From: Yersinia rochesterensis
Lineage (GTDB): Bacteria > Pseudomonadota > Gammaproteobacteria > Enterobacterales > Enterobacteriaceae
Assembly: GCF_003600645.1 (NCBI RefSeq)
Contig: NZ_CP032482.1
Span: 1,550,001 to 1,614,000, forward strand
Reading direction: 5' to 3'
Length of the DNA stretch: 64,000 bases
The translations under genes were made by a program, and so were the position numbers. This document shows positions 1 to 10,582 of the stretch, one piece after another. Positions within the stretch are counted from its first letter, which is position 1. Each line of letters starts with the position of its first letter. The notes below the pieces were generated by a model. The model had not been told where the DNA came from and searched no databases. It worked only from the letters and a program-made list of their open reading frames with translations.

Positions 1-888
1 GAACAGCAGATTTTACGACGTTCGATTTTTTGTACTTTATTCATTGCTATCATGGGGATTGTTTTTGGTATTGTCTGTGGGTCTATGTCGATTATTTTCG
101 ATGGTATGTTCTCTGCTTTAGACGCAGGGATGTGCAGTTTATCTCTATTAGTATCCCGATTGTTGGGTCAACCGAACAGCCGGCGTTTTCAATATGGTTT
201 TTGGCATGTAGAGCCGCTAGTCTTGGCTTTTAATGGTAGTTTACTGGCCTTCCTCTGTTTGTATGCTTTTGTTAACGCGATTAAAGGCATTATTGATGGC
301 GGGCGTGAATTAGAGCTAGGTTGGGCGATTGTGTATGCTCTGGTAGTCAGCATTTTCTGTTTTACTATCTTCCTAAAGCAACGTCGTTTAAATAAACGCG
401 TTAAGTCTGAGTTAATCGCATTGGATACCAAAAGTTGGCTGATGTCGGCGTGTATCAGCTCGGCTTTATTAGTGGCCTTTTTGCTTTCCTGGAGTATGGA
501 AGGCACCCGCTATGAGCATTTGATCGTTTATACTGACCCTAGTGTATTGGCGCTGTTAACACTGATATTGATAACCGTTCCGATAAAAACCGTCATTGCC
601 GCCGTCCGTGAAGTATTACAAATGACACCGGATACGCTGGATGCTTCCATGGAAAATATAATGGATAAGCTAATGGCGAAATATCAATTTATAGATTATT
701 CACATTACGCTACTCGCATTGGTCGAGGTTTATTTGTTGAGATTCATGTGGTTATTCCACCTGAAATGGAGAATAGCGGTGTATCTTATTTTGACCAAAT
801 ACGCGATGAGATATCCCGCGCAATTGGTGAATCTGGGCCGCATCGCTGGCTAACCATCTCGTTTACCCGAAATCCGAAGTGGTTATAG
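1..888 (+). CDS. Cation diffusion facilitator transporter (COG3965 type), 5' end missing
   Basis: Inner-membrane divalent metal (Co/Zn/Cd-type) exporter of the cation diffusion facilitator family. The frame is open from base 1, so the gene begins upstream; the internal ATG at 52 lies inside a membrane segment and is not a convincing start. The visible part has a membrane helix with the acidic segment FDGMFSALDAGM, the RFQYGFWHVEPLV stretch typical of the COG3965 subgroup, further hydrophobic helices to about residue 185 (counted from 52), and a soluble C-terminal domain. A terminator-like hairpin follows. The metal cannot be read from the sequence. Family assignment is confident; the exact role is not. 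Confidence 0.8.
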   Translation, partial: EQQILRRSIFCTLFIAIMGIVFGIVCGSMSIIFDGMFSALDAGMCSLSLLVSRLLGQPNSRRFQYGFWHVEPLVLAFNGSLLAFLCLYAFVNAIKGIIDGGRELELGWAIVYALVVSIFCFTIFLKQRRLNKRVKSELIALDTKSWLMSACISSALLVAFLLSWSMEGTRYEHLIVYTDPSVLALLTLILITVPIKTVIAAVREVLQMTPDTLDASMENIMDKLMAKYQFIDYSHYATRIGRGLFVEIHVVIPPEMENSGVSYFDQIRDEISRAIGESGPHRWLTISFTRNPKWL

Positions 889-919
889 GGTAGTAGGTTA
901 TGTGGGAGTCAGGGCGGAG

Positions 920-958
920 GGCTATATTGTATTGGTCGTGCAATATAGCCTCTTTTAT
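920..958 (+). terminator. Hairpin terminator after the cation transporter
   Basis: Ten-base arms GGCTATATTG (920-929) and CAATATAGCC (941-950) enclose an 11-base loop and are followed by TCTTTTATTT. Most of the remaining space up to ybiT (959-1215) shows no other feature I can support. Confidence 0.6.
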
Positions 959-1215
959 TTATCAAATTCAGGATAAGATGAGTTAGCGATAAGATTTCAT
1001 ATGCTTACTCAGCAAATGGCACATTGATATAAAACGCTGCGGTTAAACTGTACCCCAGCTTTTAGCCTTAATCTCACCCGCTTTTCCACTCTTGCTGAGA
1101 TTTCATGCAAACTGGAGGCGATACTCTTGCCATCTTGTGGCATAATGCGCGCCGAATCACATTTTCTATAATTCTTGAATATCCCTATTCAGTAATCCAA
1201 TCGAGAGCGAGCTCT

Positions 1216-2811
1216 GTGCTAAGTACTAACAATATCACCATGCAATTCGGCAGCAAGCCGCTGTTTGAAAACATCTCAGTAAAATTCGGTGGCGGTAATC
1301 GCTATGGCCTAATCGGTGCTAATGGTTGTGGTAAATCCACTTTCATGAAAATCCTTGGCGGTGATTTAGTACCCAGCGGTGGTAACGTATTCCTTGACCC
1401 GAATGAGCGCCTGGGTAAGTTACGTCAGGACCAATTCGCCTTTGAAAACAACACAGTGCTCGACACCGTTATTATGGGTCACGGCGAACTGTGGGAAGTA
1501 AAAGAAGAGCGCGATCGTATTTACGCTATGGCCGAAATGAGCGAAGCAGACGGCTATAAAGTCGCTGATCTAGAAGTGGCTTATGGTGAAATGGATGGTT
1601 ACAGTGCAGAAGCCCGTGCTGGTGAATTGTTGCTCGGTGTCGGTATTCCGGTTGAACAACATTATGGTCTGATGAGCGAAATCGCTCCCGGCTTCAAATT
1701 GCGTGTATTGCTGGCGCAGGCCTTGTTCTCCGATCCGGAAATTTTGTTACTCGACGAACCTACCAACAACTTGGATATCGATACTATCCGTTGGTTGGAA
1801 CAAATTCTAAACGAACGTAACAGCACCATGATCATTATTTCCCATGACCGCCACTTCCTGAATATGGTGTGTACTCACATGGCGGATTTAGATTACGGCG
1901 AACTGCGCGTTTATCCGGGTAACTATGATGAATACATGACGGCGGCGACTCAAGCTCGCGATCGTCTGCTCTCTGATAACGCCAAGAAAAAGGCCCAGAT
2001 CTCTGAGTTACAATCTTTCGTTAGCCGCTTTAGTGCCAACGCTTCGAAATCCAAACAGGCAACTTCACGCGCTCGTCAAATTGATAAAATTCAGCTTGAT
2101 GAAGTGAAAGCCTCCAGCCGCCAGAACCCGTTTATCCGCTTTGATCAGGATAAAAAGCTGTTCCGTAATGCACTGGAAGTTGAATTGCTAACCAAAGGTT
2201 TTGATAACGGCCCACTGTTTAAAAAGCTGGATCTGCGGCTGGAAGTGGGTGAGAAAGTGGCGATCCTCGGGCCGAACGGTATCGGTAAATCTACTTTGCT
2301 GAAAACGTTGGTAGGGGATTATGAGCCGGATGCAGGTACCGTAAAATGGTCTGAAAACAGTAAGATCGGCTACTATGCGCAGGATCACGCCAGCGATTTT
2401 GAAATCGATCTGACGGTATTTGACTGGATGAGCCAGTGGAAACAGGAAAAAGATGACGAGCAGGCTGTGCGCAGTGTGCTGGGCCGTTTGCTGTTTAGCC
2501 AGGACGATATCAAGAAAAAAGTACAGGTCTTGTCTGGTGGTGAGAAAGGACGGATGCTGTTTGGTAAGCTGATGATGCAGCGCCCTAACATTCTGGTAAT
2601 GGATGAGCCAACCAACCATTTGGATATGGAATCGATTGAAGCTCTTAACATGGCATTGGAAATGTACGAAGGCACGTTAATCTTCGTTTCTCATGACCGT
2701 GAGTTTGTGAGTTCATTGGCGACCAGAGTGATTGAAATGACACCAAGCAAGCTGATCGACTTTACCGGTAACTACGAAGATTATCTGCGTAGCCAAGGTA
2801 TTCAGTCCTGA
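1216..2811 (+). CDS. ybiT: ABC-F ATPase YbiT
   Basis: Cytosolic ABC-F protein with two nucleotide-binding domains and no membrane part; the family acts on the ribosome as translation factors. The first Walker A is GANGCGKST (residues 34-42 from the chosen start), with Walker [13 protein letters not shown]. The second half has GPNGIGKST, the signature LSGGEKGRM and [12 protein letters not shown]. The first-half signature is replaced by APGFKLR, as in E. coli YbiT. The start is GTG at 1216, giving [17 protein letters not shown], which aligns with the E. coli N-terminus. The frame is open upstream to an ATG at 1105, but that extension has no family counterpart. Length 531 aa, as expected. Confidence 0.93.
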   Translation: MLSTNNITMQFGSKPLFENISVKFGGGNRYGLIGANGCGKSTFMKILGGDLVPSGGNVFLDPNERLGKLRQDQFAFENNTVLDTVIMGHGELWEVKEERDRIYAMAEMSEADGYKVADLEVAYGEMDGYSAEARAGELLLGVGIPVEQHYGLMSEIAPGFKLRVLLAQALFSDPEILLLDEPTNNLDIDTIRWLEQILNERNSTMIIISHDRHFLNMVCTHMADLDYGELRVYPGNYDEYMTAATQARDRLLSDNAKKKAQISELQSFVSRFSANASKSKQATSRARQIDKIQLDEVKASSRQNPFIRFDQDKKLFRNALEVELLTKGFDNGPLFKKLDLRLEVGEKVAILGPNGIGKSTLLKTLVGDYEPDAGTVKWSENSKIGYYAQDHASDFEIDLTVFDWMSQWKQEKDDEQAVRSVLGRLLFSQDDIKKKVQVLSGGEKGRMLFGKLMMQRPNILVMDEPTNHLDMESIEALNMALEMYEGTLIFVSHDREFVSSLATRVIEMTPSKLIDFTGNYEDYLRSQGIQS

Positions 2812-2834
2812 TTATTTGATTGAGTGTTGATAAG

Positions 2835-2863
2835 AAAGCTGATGCAATGCATCAGCTTTTTTT
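2835..2863 (+). terminator. Rho-independent terminator of ybiT
   Basis: Perfect 11-bp stem AAAGCTGATGC (2835-2845) / GCATCAGCTTT (2849-2859) with a 3-base loop and a run of T. The leading A-run lets it also serve moeB, which converges from the right and ends at 2878. Confidence 0.85.
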
Positions 2864-2877
2864 ATGCCCATATCTCA

Positions 2878-3633
2878 TCAGTTTTGACCGCAAACCTCAC
2901 ATTTGGCATCTTTTACCAGCTTTAAACTGCGAAACTCTGCCGTCATGGCGTCATACATTAATATGCGGCCTGAAATCACCTGACCATAATCAGCCAGTAG
3001 TTTTATCGTTTCCATCGCCTGCAAATTACCAATAATACCCACCAATGGAGCCATTACTCCGGCCTCAACACAGGTCAGAGCGTTATCACCAAACAAGCGG
3101 CTGAGACAGCGATAGCAAGGTTTATCCTCTTGATATGTAAAGACACTCACTTGCCCTTCCATGCGAATTGCCGCACCAGAAATCAGTGGCTTACGTTGGG
3201 TATGGCATAGACGATTAAGTTGCTCACGGCTGGCGACATTATCGGTACAATCCAGCACCAATTGATGTTCAGCTATGGCAATAGCAAGCTGTTCATCATC
3301 TAACTGAATATCAATTGTTTTAAGTGCCAGGTCAGGATTCATCTCCGCTAAAGTTATTGCTGCTGAGGCGACCTTAGACACACCGATACGGTCATCACGA
3401 TGCAGAACTTGCCGTTGCAAGTTGGACAGAGAAACTGTGTCAAAATCCAGTAATGTCAGGTGGCCTACACCGGCTACTGCCAGATATTGTGCTGCTGCAC
3501 ACCCGAGACCGCCTAATCCAACAATTAATACTTTGGCTGCATTGAGTTTTTCCTGTCCGTCAAAATCAAAACCCCGCAAAACGATTTGCCGGTTATAACG
3601 CAGAGTTTGTGCATCGGAAAGTTCAGGCAACAT
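2878..3633 (-). CDS. moeB: Molybdopterin-synthase adenylyltransferase MoeB
   Basis: Adenylates the C-terminal Gly-Gly of MoaD so that it can be sulfurated for molybdopterin synthesis. The 251-aa E1-like protein has the nucleotide loop GLGGLG (39-44), the zinc Cys pairs CYRC and C-terminal CEVCGQN, and the CVEAGVMAPLVG segment. There is no rhodanese domain, as in E. coli MoeB. It lies 36 bp after moeA on the same strand, the usual moeA-moeB operon. The molybdenum cofactor is needed by the formate dehydrogenase encoded elsewhere in this window. Confidence 0.95.
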   Translation of the reverse strand: MLPELSDAQTLRYNRQIVLRGFDFDGQEKLNAAKVLIVGLGGLGCAAAQYLAVAGVGHLTLLDFDTVSLSNLQRQVLHRDDRIGVSKVASAAITLAEMNPDLALKTIDIQLDDEQLAIAIAEHQLVLDCTDNVASREQLNRLCHTQRKPLISGAAIRMEGQVSVFTYQEDKPCYRCLSRLFGDNALTCVEAGVMAPLVGIIGNLQAMETIKLLADYGQVISGRILMYDAMTAEFRSLKLVKDAKCEVCGQN

Positions 3634-3669
3634 ATCAGTATCCTAGTAATTTTTTGTTAAAATAATTCA

Positions 3670-4905
3670 CTAAATCAATAATCCATTAAATAGTTCTATT
3701 TCAACAAATTCGCCAACGTTTACTGAACCACGTTCCCGCTCAAGGACGATAAAACAGTTAGCTTGGCTAAATGAGCTAAATACATGTGAACCTTGATGGC
3801 CCGTCGTGCGAACTTCCAACTCACCTTGGGCATTAGTTGAGAAAACGCCACGTTGGAAATCTAGCCGGCCCGGTGTTTTTTTCAATTTTGTTATTGTTTT
3901 TGCTTTCAAACGTAACGGTGGTTGCCAATCAGAGTGACCGGAGAGTTTAGCAATGAGAGGTTGTACCAATTGATAAAATGTCAGTGCCGCAGAGACGGGG
4001 TTACCTGGTAGGCCACAGAACCAGGCATTTTCTAATTTGCCGAAAGCAAAAGGTTTACCGGGTTTTATCGCTAATTTCCAGAAACCAACATCACCCAGTT
4101 CTTCCAACATTTGTTTGGTATAGTCCGCTTCGCCGACGGAAACCCCACCGCTACTAATGACAAAATCAGCAGATGCATTGGCTTGTTCAAATGCATTTCG
4201 TAATGCTTGTTGGTTATCACGGATGACGCCAAGATCAATGATTTGGCAACCTAATTGCTGCAGCATTAAACGTACCGCAAAGCGATTGGTATCGTAAATT
4301 TCCCCCTCTCCCAAGGGCTGACCGACTGGCTTCAATTCATCACCGGTAGAGAAAATAGCCACTTTCAATGTACGGAACACGGTAAGTTCGGCAATCCCTA
4401 ATGATGCCAATAGCGGTAACTGTGCAGCACCGAGTTTAACGCCGGCAGGAAAAACAGCCGCCCCTTGCTGAATATCTTCACCTGCCAGCCGGATATTTTG
4501 TCCAGCATGTATATTGCCGCTAAATGTAACACCCTGCTCGCTCACAATCGCTTGTTCTTGCATGATAACAGCATCGGCACCTGCGGGAATAGGTGCGCCG
4601 GTCATGATCCGAATACAGCTATTTGCTGGCCATTCATCTTTAAAGGGGGCGCCTGCGAAAGCTTTACCCGCCACCGGTAATGGCAGGGTACTGCTAAGTT
4701 CATTACAGCGCACAGCATAACCGTCCATAGCTGAATTAGCGAAAGGTGGCACGGCAATCGGTGATGTAATTGCACTAGCTGTGATACGTCCCGCAGCATC
4801 AGTGAGCGCTATGGTTTCGCTGGTCTGTAATGGCGTGATCTGCGACAGCATTTTAGTCAGCGCTTGCTCCAGAGAGAGTAAATCCGAGGTATTACCGTGA
4901 TCCAT
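3670..4905 (-). CDS. moeA: Molybdopterin molybdenumtransferase MoeA
   Basis: Inserts molybdate into adenylylated molybdopterin, the last common step of Moco synthesis. The 411-aa protein shows the conserved [24 protein letters not shown] and GLPGNPVSA motifs of the MoeA/gephyrin catalytic domain, after an N-terminal segment with [11 protein letters not shown]. It is the first gene of moeA-moeB. It is divergent from the DUF924 gene across about 200 bp that must hold both promoters; I do not recognise specific operators there. Confidence 0.95.
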   Translation of the reverse strand: MDHGNTSDLLSLEQALTKMLSQITPLQTSETIALTDAAGRITASAITSPIAVPPFANSAMDGYAVRCNELSSTLPLPVAGKAFAGAPFKDEWPANSCIRIMTGAPIPAGADAVIMQEQAIVSEQGVTFSGNIHAGQNIRLAGEDIQQGAAVFPAGVKLGAAQLPLLASLGIAELTVFRTLKVAIFSTGDELKPVGQPLGEGEIYDTNRFAVRLMLQQLGCQIIDLGVIRDNQQALRNAFEQANASADFVISSGGVSVGEADYTKQMLEELGDVGFWKLAIKPGKPFAFGKLENAWFCGLPGNPVSAALTFYQLVQPLIAKLSGHSDWQPPLRLKAKTITKLKKTPGRLDFQRGVFSTNAQGELEVRTTGHQGSHVFSSFSQANCFIVLERERGSVNVGEFVEIELFNGLLI

Positions 4906-5103
4906 GCTGAACTCCGTGATCTGAGGGCACCGTTACAAGAAACTAAGCGGGTGCTAGGCAATCTATCAATTGAGAAGGCCATTATGGCAGAGATTGTTAT
5001 GCGGGTGAATTGATGGCGGCAAAGAGGCCACAGTCTGATACTGTCTTTTACCGAACGACTCTTTTTCTTAGCATTTGCTTTCATCAGGCAAACTGGGGGT
5101 AAT

Positions 5104-5643
5104 ATGGACTATCAAAAAATTCTTAGATTCTGGTTTAGTGAGATGGATCCGGCATTGTGGTTCAAAAAAGACGAAGATTTTGATACCTATTTACGTCAGC
5201 ATTTCGGTGCCTTTTGGCAGGCTGCTTCTAAGGGGGAGCTGGCGCATTGGCGGCAGAATATTGAGGGGCGCCTGGCGGAAATACTCATATTAGATCAGTT
5301 TAGCCGAAACTTATTCCGTGATTTACCGACTTCTTTTTCCTGTGATGGCATGGCGTTAGTGTTGGCACAGGAGGCGGTCAGTAGTGGTAAAACTAGCCAA
5401 CTGTCTGATACTCAACGTGGTTTTCTCTATTTGCCTTTTATGCATTCTGAATCCGCATTAATCCATCAGCAAGCATTGAAGCTATATACCGAACTAGGTA
5501 ATGAGACTCAGCTCGATTATGAATTGCGCCATAAAGCCATTATTGATCGCTTCGGCCGCTACCCACACCGCAATCATATTCTTGGGCGAGTATCCAGTGC
5601 CGAGGAGCAGGCTTTTCTGTTACAACCCGGATCTGCTTTTTAG
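5104..5643 (+). CDS. DUF924 family protein
   Basis: A 179-aa soluble protein of the DUF924 (YPO-type) family, which has TPR-like alpha-helical structure and no firmly assigned reaction. Family hallmarks seen are RFWFSEMDPALWF at the N-terminus, LILDQFSRNLFRD (about residues 61-73) and the late segment RFGRYPHRN. The start ATG at 5104 is preceded by a GGGGGT purine stretch in AACTGGGGGTAAT. It is divergent from moeA and not obviously in an operon with kgtP, about 320 bp downstream. Confidence 0.8.
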   Translation: MDYQKILRFWFSEMDPALWFKKDEDFDTYLRQHFGAFWQAASKGELAHWRQNIEGRLAEILILDQFSRNLFRDLPTSFSCDGMALVLAQEAVSSGKTSQLSDTQRGFLYLPFMHSESALIHQQALKLYTELGNETQLDYELRHKAIIDRFGRYPHRNHILGRVSSAEEQAFLLQPGSAF

Positions 5644-5658
5644 TTCCAAAGGGGTGAA

Positions 5659-5699
5659 CAATAAGTCGTCAGAGCTACACCTAAACTGGCGGCTTATTG
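5659..5699 (+). terminator. Weak hairpin after the DUF924 gene
   Basis: Arms CAATAAGTCG and CGGCTTATTG pair over 10 bp (one G-U) around a 21-base loop, without a T-run. The rest of the gap to kgtP (5700-5964) is AT-rich and repeats AACAATAT-type words, but I recognise no defined site. Confidence 0.3.
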
Positions 5700-5964
5700 C
5701 TGTCTTGGCTATTACTGATCTTGCAGTCATGCTCACAAAAAAACACTCTCCCTAAAGTCGAATCGACATTTTTATCCATTTGACCTCACAGGATAATTTG
5801 AGGTTTTTCCTAAACTGCCGTCCACTCCATAATGCTCATTGAAACTATATTGTTACCAATATATAACAATCTAACAATATATAGATGAGAACTCAGTCTC
5901 TACGGTTTTTCATTTCTGAGTTTATGTTGGCATGGAAGTTTAACAATATGGTAGATGGATCAAT

Positions 5965-7284
5965 ATGGTTGAAACAACATCATTAGAGACGAGCGCAGCA
6001 TCACAATCAGCACGTTTGACAGAGAAAGCGGATACCCGGCAGAGAATTCGAGCTATCGTCGGTGCTTCCTCGGGTAATTTGGTTGAATGGTTCGACTTTT
6101 ATATTTATTCGTTTTGTGCCCTTTACTTTGCACCGCTTTTTTTCCCTAGCGATAATCCGACCACTCAGTTAGTGCAAACTGCGGGTGTTTTTGCCGCAGG
6201 TTTTTTGATGCGCCCTATTGGTGGCTGGTTATTTGGTTATATTGCCGATAAACATGGTCGTAAGCTCTCCATGCTTATTTCTGTCTACATGATGTGTGCT
6301 GGCTCGTTAATGATTGCCTGCCTGCCAACATATGCTTCTATTGGTAGCCTCGCTCCTATTTTGTTATTAATTGCTCGCTTATTCCAAGGTCTATCAGTCG
6401 GTGGCGAATACGGCACCAGTGCTACCTATATGAGTGAAGTGGCAGTGAAAGGGCGCAAAGGTTTTTATGCTTCTTTCCAATATGTCACATTGATCGGCGG
6501 ACAATTACTGGCATTATTAGTGCTGGTTTTGTTACAGCAAACTCTATCATCTGAAGTATTACATAGTTGGGGCTGGCGGATTCCTTTTGTGCTTGGGGCA
6601 TTGCTGGCCGTGGTTGCACTTTATTTACGCCGTTCATTGAATGAAACTTCAGATGAAAAGACCCGTAACAAGAAAGATGCCGGTAGTTTGAAAGGGCTGT
6701 GGAAGCATCGGCGAGCCTTTATTATGGTATTAGGTTTCACTGCTGGCGGTTCACTGTCTTTTTATACTTATACGACTTATATGCAAAAATATTTAGTCAA
6801 TACGGCTGGGATGGATGTGAAAACAGCCAGTCTGGTAATGACAGCGGCATTGTTTATTTTCATGATAATCCAACCCTTATTTGGTGCATTATCCGACCGT
6901 ATTAGCCGGCGTACATCTATGCTGACTTTCGGTTTATTATCTATGCTACTCACAGTGCCTATTCTCCATGCGTTGAAAGGTGTCACCAGCCCTTATATCG
7001 CCTTTATGCTGATTGTCACCGCACTAATTATTCTCAGCTTCTATACTGCTATTGGTGGATTGCTGAAAGCCGAGATGTTCCCACCGGAGGTCAGAGCACT
7101 GGGGGTTGGCTTATCCTATGCGGTCGCCAATGCTATGTTTGGTGGTAGCGCTGAATATGTCGCGTTATCTCTCAAATCTTTTGATATGGAAAACAGTTTC
7201 TTCTGGTATGTCTCAGCCATGTGTTTCCTCACCTTCCTGGTTTCATTACGTTTACACCGCAAAGGGCAGGAGGTTGAACTATAA
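5965..7284 (+). CDS. kgtP: 2-oxoglutarate:H+ symporter KgtP
   Basis: Inner-membrane MFS permease that imports 2-oxoglutarate with protons. The 439-aa protein keeps the KgtP core [20 protein letters not shown] near residue 31, the MFS loop motif [10 protein letters not shown], the block [17 protein letters not shown] and [17 protein letters not shown] near the end. These agree closely with E. coli KgtP in order and spacing. The 5' leader is AT-rich. A hairpin lies after the stop. Confidence 0.93.
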   Translation: MVETTSLETSAASQSARLTEKADTRQRIRAIVGASSGNLVEWFDFYIYSFCALYFAPLFFPSDNPTTQLVQTAGVFAAGFLMRPIGGWLFGYIADKHGRKLSMLISVYMMCAGSLMIACLPTYASIGSLAPILLLIARLFQGLSVGGEYGTSATYMSEVAVKGRKGFYASFQYVTLIGGQLLALLVLVLLQQTLSSEVLHSWGWRIPFVLGALLAVVALYLRRSLNETSDEKTRNKKDAGSLKGLWKHRRAFIMVLGFTAGGSLSFYTYTTYMQKYLVNTAGMDVKTASLVMTAALFIFMIIQPLFGALSDRISRRTSMLTFGLLSMLLTVPILHALKGVTSPYIAFMLIVTALIILSFYTAIGGLLKAEMFPPEVRALGVGLSYAVANAMFGGSAEYVALSLKSFDMENSFFWYVSAMCFLTFLVSLRLHRKGQEVEL

Positions 7285-7304
7285 AGGGCTAATGTTGCGT
7301 ACAA

Positions 7305-7330
7305 CTGAAGCCACAATAAGATGGCTTCAG
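7305..7330. terminator. Shared hairpin between kgtP and darE
   Basis: Nine-bp perfect stem CTGAAGCCA (7305-7313) / TGGCTTCAG (7322-7330), loop of 8. The right arm overlaps the darE stop codon (7327-7329). T-runs are poor on both sides, so it may be a weak bidirectional terminator at the end of two converging units. Confidence 0.5.
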
Positions 7331-8637
7331 TAAGTATTGGCTAAATAACGTTGAATGGTCGCCAGTAATTTCCCTGTTCCACAACATGTATCATTATATC
7401 CTTCGGTATGTCGACGGTTAATAACCCGGTCATGGGGGCAGCCGCCATGACAAATAGAAAACCACTCGCAAAGTTGCATTTTTTCAGTCGCATTTTTTTC
7501 CTCATTGATGACTTGTTGATTATGCGATGAATGAGCTAAAAGATCCGCCAGGTCAGTATTTAACAAAGATCCATAGATGCTACCTTTATCACCCACATAT
7601 TTGTCGCAGGGAGAGATGTCACCATTGGGTTCTAAGGTAATAATTTCTTGCGAGCAATTGCCAGACCAATAACATGCGGAAAGTTTATTTTTAGCATCTT
7701 TCAATACACGAATAAAATCATAAAAAACAGCAATATGTATCTTTCCCTGATAACCGTTTACCCAAATAGTAAACAGCTCTGATAGAAACTGGATAAATTC
7801 AGCATAACTGATAAATCCTTCGCCAACATACTGCCCTTTAACGAGTCTATTATCAGGAACTATATTAAGAAACTCAATGTGGGTTAATTCTATTGAGATA
7901 AAATAGTCCAACATCTCTTTCATGTCAGTTTTATAAACTTCTCGGTCAACAACAATAAGAGCACCATATGGAATATTATACTCGAGAAGTTTTTTTATTC
8001 CTTTGGCTATGCGATCAGATGTTTTTCTGCCTCGATAGTCCATCCGCCGTTTATCATTTACCGCTGGTACTCCATCAAGACTAATTCCGACATTCATGCC
8101 AATACCTTTAATAAATATTAACCACTCATCTGAGATATTAACGACATTTGATTGCATGGTGTTGGTTATATATTGCTCTGGCCGCTTGAATTGTTGCTGC
8201 AACCAAATAAGTTTTTTAAAAAATGCTGGCTTTAGTAGTGTGATTTCACCGCCATGCCAGACAAACTCAAATCTATTTACATTAGGAATGGCAAGGATCT
8301 GCCGTACTGTCCGGACGAGGGTATGAAATAACACCGTCTGATTGGGGCCTTCTGCCCATGAGTGGCAGTAGGTACAACGAAGATTACATAAACGGGTTGC
8401 CTTTAACACAACAACCAGTTTTTTTGCTTTAATAGCTTTCACTGAAATACTTTTTTTTATCTCTTCGTTGAATGTATCTAGCTCATCACTATCGAGTAAT
8501 TTTTTTGCTGGTATTTTACCAATAAGATAAGATGATAGTGTTCTGTATTCACATGTATCGAGCTTTTCCAGTTCTTTAAGACCTATATCATTTATCTTAG
8601 TGCAATCAATGAATTTTACCGGAATTATATTATCCAT
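7327..8637 (-). CDS. darE: Darobactin radical SAM/SPASM maturase DarE
   Basis: Cytosolic radical S-adenosylmethionine enzyme. In the characterised darobactin system DarE alone makes both crosslinks of the precursor core, an ether between the two Trp and a C-C bond from the second Trp to Lys. The 436-aa protein has the radical SAM cluster motif CNLRCTYC (Cys84, Cys88, Cys91) and a C-terminal SPASM-type Cys region (CYWSGNC, SPCDKY, CEWFSICHGGCPHD and a final CC) for extra Fe-S clusters. It is the last gene of the operon, 17 bp after darD. The body resembles anaerobic sulfatase-maturase-like enzymes; the assignment to DarE rests on the adjoining precursor. Confidence 0.92.
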   Translation of the reverse strand: MDNIIPVKFIDCTKINDIGLKELEKLDTCEYRTLSSYLIGKIPAKKLLDSDELDTFNEEIKKSISVKAIKAKKLVVVLKATRLCNLRCTYCHSWAEGPNQTVLFHTLVRTVRQILAIPNVNRFEFVWHGGEITLLKPAFFKKLIWLQQQFKRPEQYITNTMQSNVVNISDEWLIFIKGIGMNVGISLDGVPAVNDKRRMDYRGRKTSDRIAKGIKKLLEYNIPYGALIVVDREVYKTDMKEMLDYFISIELTHIEFLNIVPDNRLVKGQYVGEGFISYAEFIQFLSELFTIWVNGYQGKIHIAVFYDFIRVLKDAKNKLSACYWSGNCSQEIITLEPNGDISPCDKYVGDKGSIYGSLLNTDLADLLAHSSHNQQVINEEKNATEKMQLCEWFSICHGGCPHDRVINRRHTEGYNDTCCGTGKLLATIQRYLANTY

Positions 8638-8654
8638 AGCATATTCCTATTTGT

Positions 8655-9314
8655 TCATGTAAGTTTTCCATCTCTCATGTTTATTATTCTGTTGCCATAT
8701 GAAGAAGCTTCATCTGAATGTGTAACCATAATAATAGTTGTACCTTTTTGGTTTATATATTTTAATTGCTGTAATACAGAAAGGGCATTTTTACTGTCTA
8801 AATTGCCAGTAGGCTCATCAGCCAAGAGCAATGCAGGGTTAGATACCATCGCTCTGGCGATGGCGACTCGTTGTTGTTGACCGCCTGAGAGTTGCATTGG
8901 TTTATGATTTTTCCGGTTATCAATATCGAACAGGTTTAAAATTTGGTTAACTTGTTCGGTACGTTCCTTTTTACCAATGCCCCGATATTTAAGTGGTAAG
9001 GCAACGTTATCAAAAATAGATAAGTGTGAAATGAGATTGAATGATTGAAATATATAACCTATTAATAATCGTCGTAATATTGTTTTTTGTGAGTGGCTCA
9101 TATCAATAATGTTTTTTTTCGCCAGTGTGAATGAACCATTATCAAGAGAGTCAAACAGACCGATGATATTAAGTAATGTGGATTTTCCTGAGCCTGATGG
9201 CCCCATAATAGAAACGAAATCACCTTTTTCAACGCTGAAGCTAAGATGATTAAGAACCTTGGTTTTAATTGTTTTGGTGGTATAACACTTTTCAGCATTT
9301 TGTATATTTAGCAT
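8655..9314 (-). CDS. darD: Darobactin exporter ATPase DarD
   Basis: ATP-binding subunit of a MacB/LolD-type ABC exporter, here expected to energise export of the modified peptide with DarB and DarC. Walker A is GPSGSGKS, the signature is LSGGQQQRVAIARA, and Walker B is ALLLADEPTGNLDS. I start at ATG 9314 (MLNIQNAEKCY): it lies one base after the darC stop, which suggests translational coupling. The frame is open to 9383, but that extension overlaps darC and precedes the ABC fold. Length 219 aa, normal for this family. Confidence 0.9.
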   Translation of the reverse strand: MLNIQNAEKCYTTKTIKTKVLNHLSFSVEKGDFVSIMGPSGSGKSTLLNIIGLFDSLDNGSFTLAKKNIIDMSHSQKTILRRLLIGYIFQSFNLISHLSIFDNVALPLKYRGIGKKERTEQVNQILNLFDIDNRKNHKPMQLSGGQQQRVAIARAMVSNPALLLADEPTGNLDSKNALSVLQQLKYINQKGTTIIMVTHSDEASSYGNRIINMRDGKLT

Positions 9315-9315
9315 G

Positions 9316-10578
9316 TTATTTGAACTCAATAATATCGTATTCACTATTGTTAGTTTCTGGTGGGGTGACAATGATTTCCCCAACCTTTATTCCTGCTATT
9401 ATCTCTGTTTTCATCGGGCTTCGACGATCTATTTCTATTTTAGATTTAATAGCTAGATCATTTTCTGGCTGATATATATAAATGAAATTATTTCCATCAT
9501 CATCGGAAATGATACTATCAGTTGGTACCATCAATGCAGAGCTGTTTTTTTCTTGTAGTGGGATTTGTATTTCAATAGATTGCCCTCTTTTAAGTAGGGA
9601 GGTAGTATCATGTAGAGGGATCAGTTTTGCTTTGAATTTACCATTTTCAACAATAGTGGATACTGATTCAATAAGTAGTGGTGTATCTTGACCATTTATT
9701 GCTGCCAATATTTGGCTTTGTGGCTTAATTTTATCGAGGTAATATTCACTGAAATAAACATTAAAATAATATGATTTAAGGTTGTCGATAATTGCAATTT
9801 TTTCGCCGGGTTTTATTTGTTGACCCAGTTCTACATCAAGGATAGATAAAACCCCATCAATTGGAGCTTTTATAACTAATTGTTCCATCCCGTTTTCGAT
9901 GATATCCATCATTCTCTCCAGTAATAATATAGAATCATCTATCCTCTTGAATTGTAATGGGAATGATTCTTTATTTTTATTATCATGATCTTTTAAAATT
10001 TCACTTTTTATTTGCCAGTTTTTTAACATACCGACTTGGTTTTCCAGTTCGGATTTTGCAATCATTGATTTCATGTCGAGGACTTGATGCCTGGCTAAAT
10101 CTCTGGACATAGTCGTTATTTGATGCTGAGCCTCTTGTAAATTAAGTTTTGTTTCTCTATTATCTTGTTCCAATTGTATTTTCATATTGCGTAGATTGCT
10201 TATTTGCTCGGTAATGTTTACTATTCTGGATGTCGTTTCCAGCATAAAATCGTAGTTAGATAAACGAATAATGATATCGCCTTTCTCGACAGTATCGGAA
10301 GCCTGTTTGGCGACTTCAGTGACTTTTCCTCCTCGTTCACTTGATACAATCATACTTTCTTTAGGTACCGCGATAGCTCGGGTTGTCAGCACATCTTGAT
10401 ACACTTCTGCTTCAATAGTATGGAAAACAGCATTCTCTCGTGATATGAGTAAAGACCGCTGAGCGGTAGATAAACAATAAATATAATAAAGACAAGAAAT
10501 AATAGCCAATAATACGAAAAAAATAATTAACTTAGCAGTCGTGTTTTTATTTTTTCTCTGCTCAATATTTATATCCAT
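9316..10578 (-). CDS. darC: Darobactin exporter periplasmic adaptor DarC (HlyD/MacA-like)
   Basis: Membrane-fusion (adaptor) protein linking the inner-membrane exporter to an outer-membrane channel. The 420-aa protein has an N-terminal membrane anchor (about residues 16-38), a split lipoyl-like domain (KGDIIIRL on one side, IKAPIDGVLSILDVELGQQIKPGEK on the other in two shorter blocks), a helical hairpin between (about 115-230) and beta-barrel domains. No outer-membrane TolC-like gene is present here, so a chromosomal TolC is probably used. It starts 4 bases after the darB stop. Base composition is AT-rich like the rest of the operon. Confidence 0.9.
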   Translation of the reverse strand: MDINIEQRKNKNTTAKLIIFFVLLAIISCLYYIYCLSTAQRSLLISRENAVFHTIEAEVYQDVLTTRAIAVPKESMIVSSERGGKVTEVAKQASDTVEKGDIIIRLSNYDFMLETTSRIVNITEQISNLRNMKIQLEQDNRETKLNLQEAQHQITTMSRDLARHQVLDMKSMIAKSELENQVGMLKNWQIKSEILKDHDNKNKESFPLQFKRIDDSILLLERMMDIIENGMEQLVIKAPIDGVLSILDVELGQQIKPGEKIAIIDNLKSYYFNVYFSEYYLDKIKPQSQILAAINGQDTPLLIESVSTIVENGKFKAKLIPLHDTTSLLKRGQSIEIQIPLQEKNSSALMVPTDSIISDDDGNNFIYIYQPENDLAIKSKIEIDRRSPMKTEIIAGIKVGEIIVTPPETNNSEYDIIEFK

Positions 10579-10582
10579 GATG

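Noticed and set aside
1105..1215. N-terminal extension of ybiT from ATG 1105
   Set aside because: The extra 37 residues have no counterpart in YbiT; GTG 1216 gives the family N-terminus.
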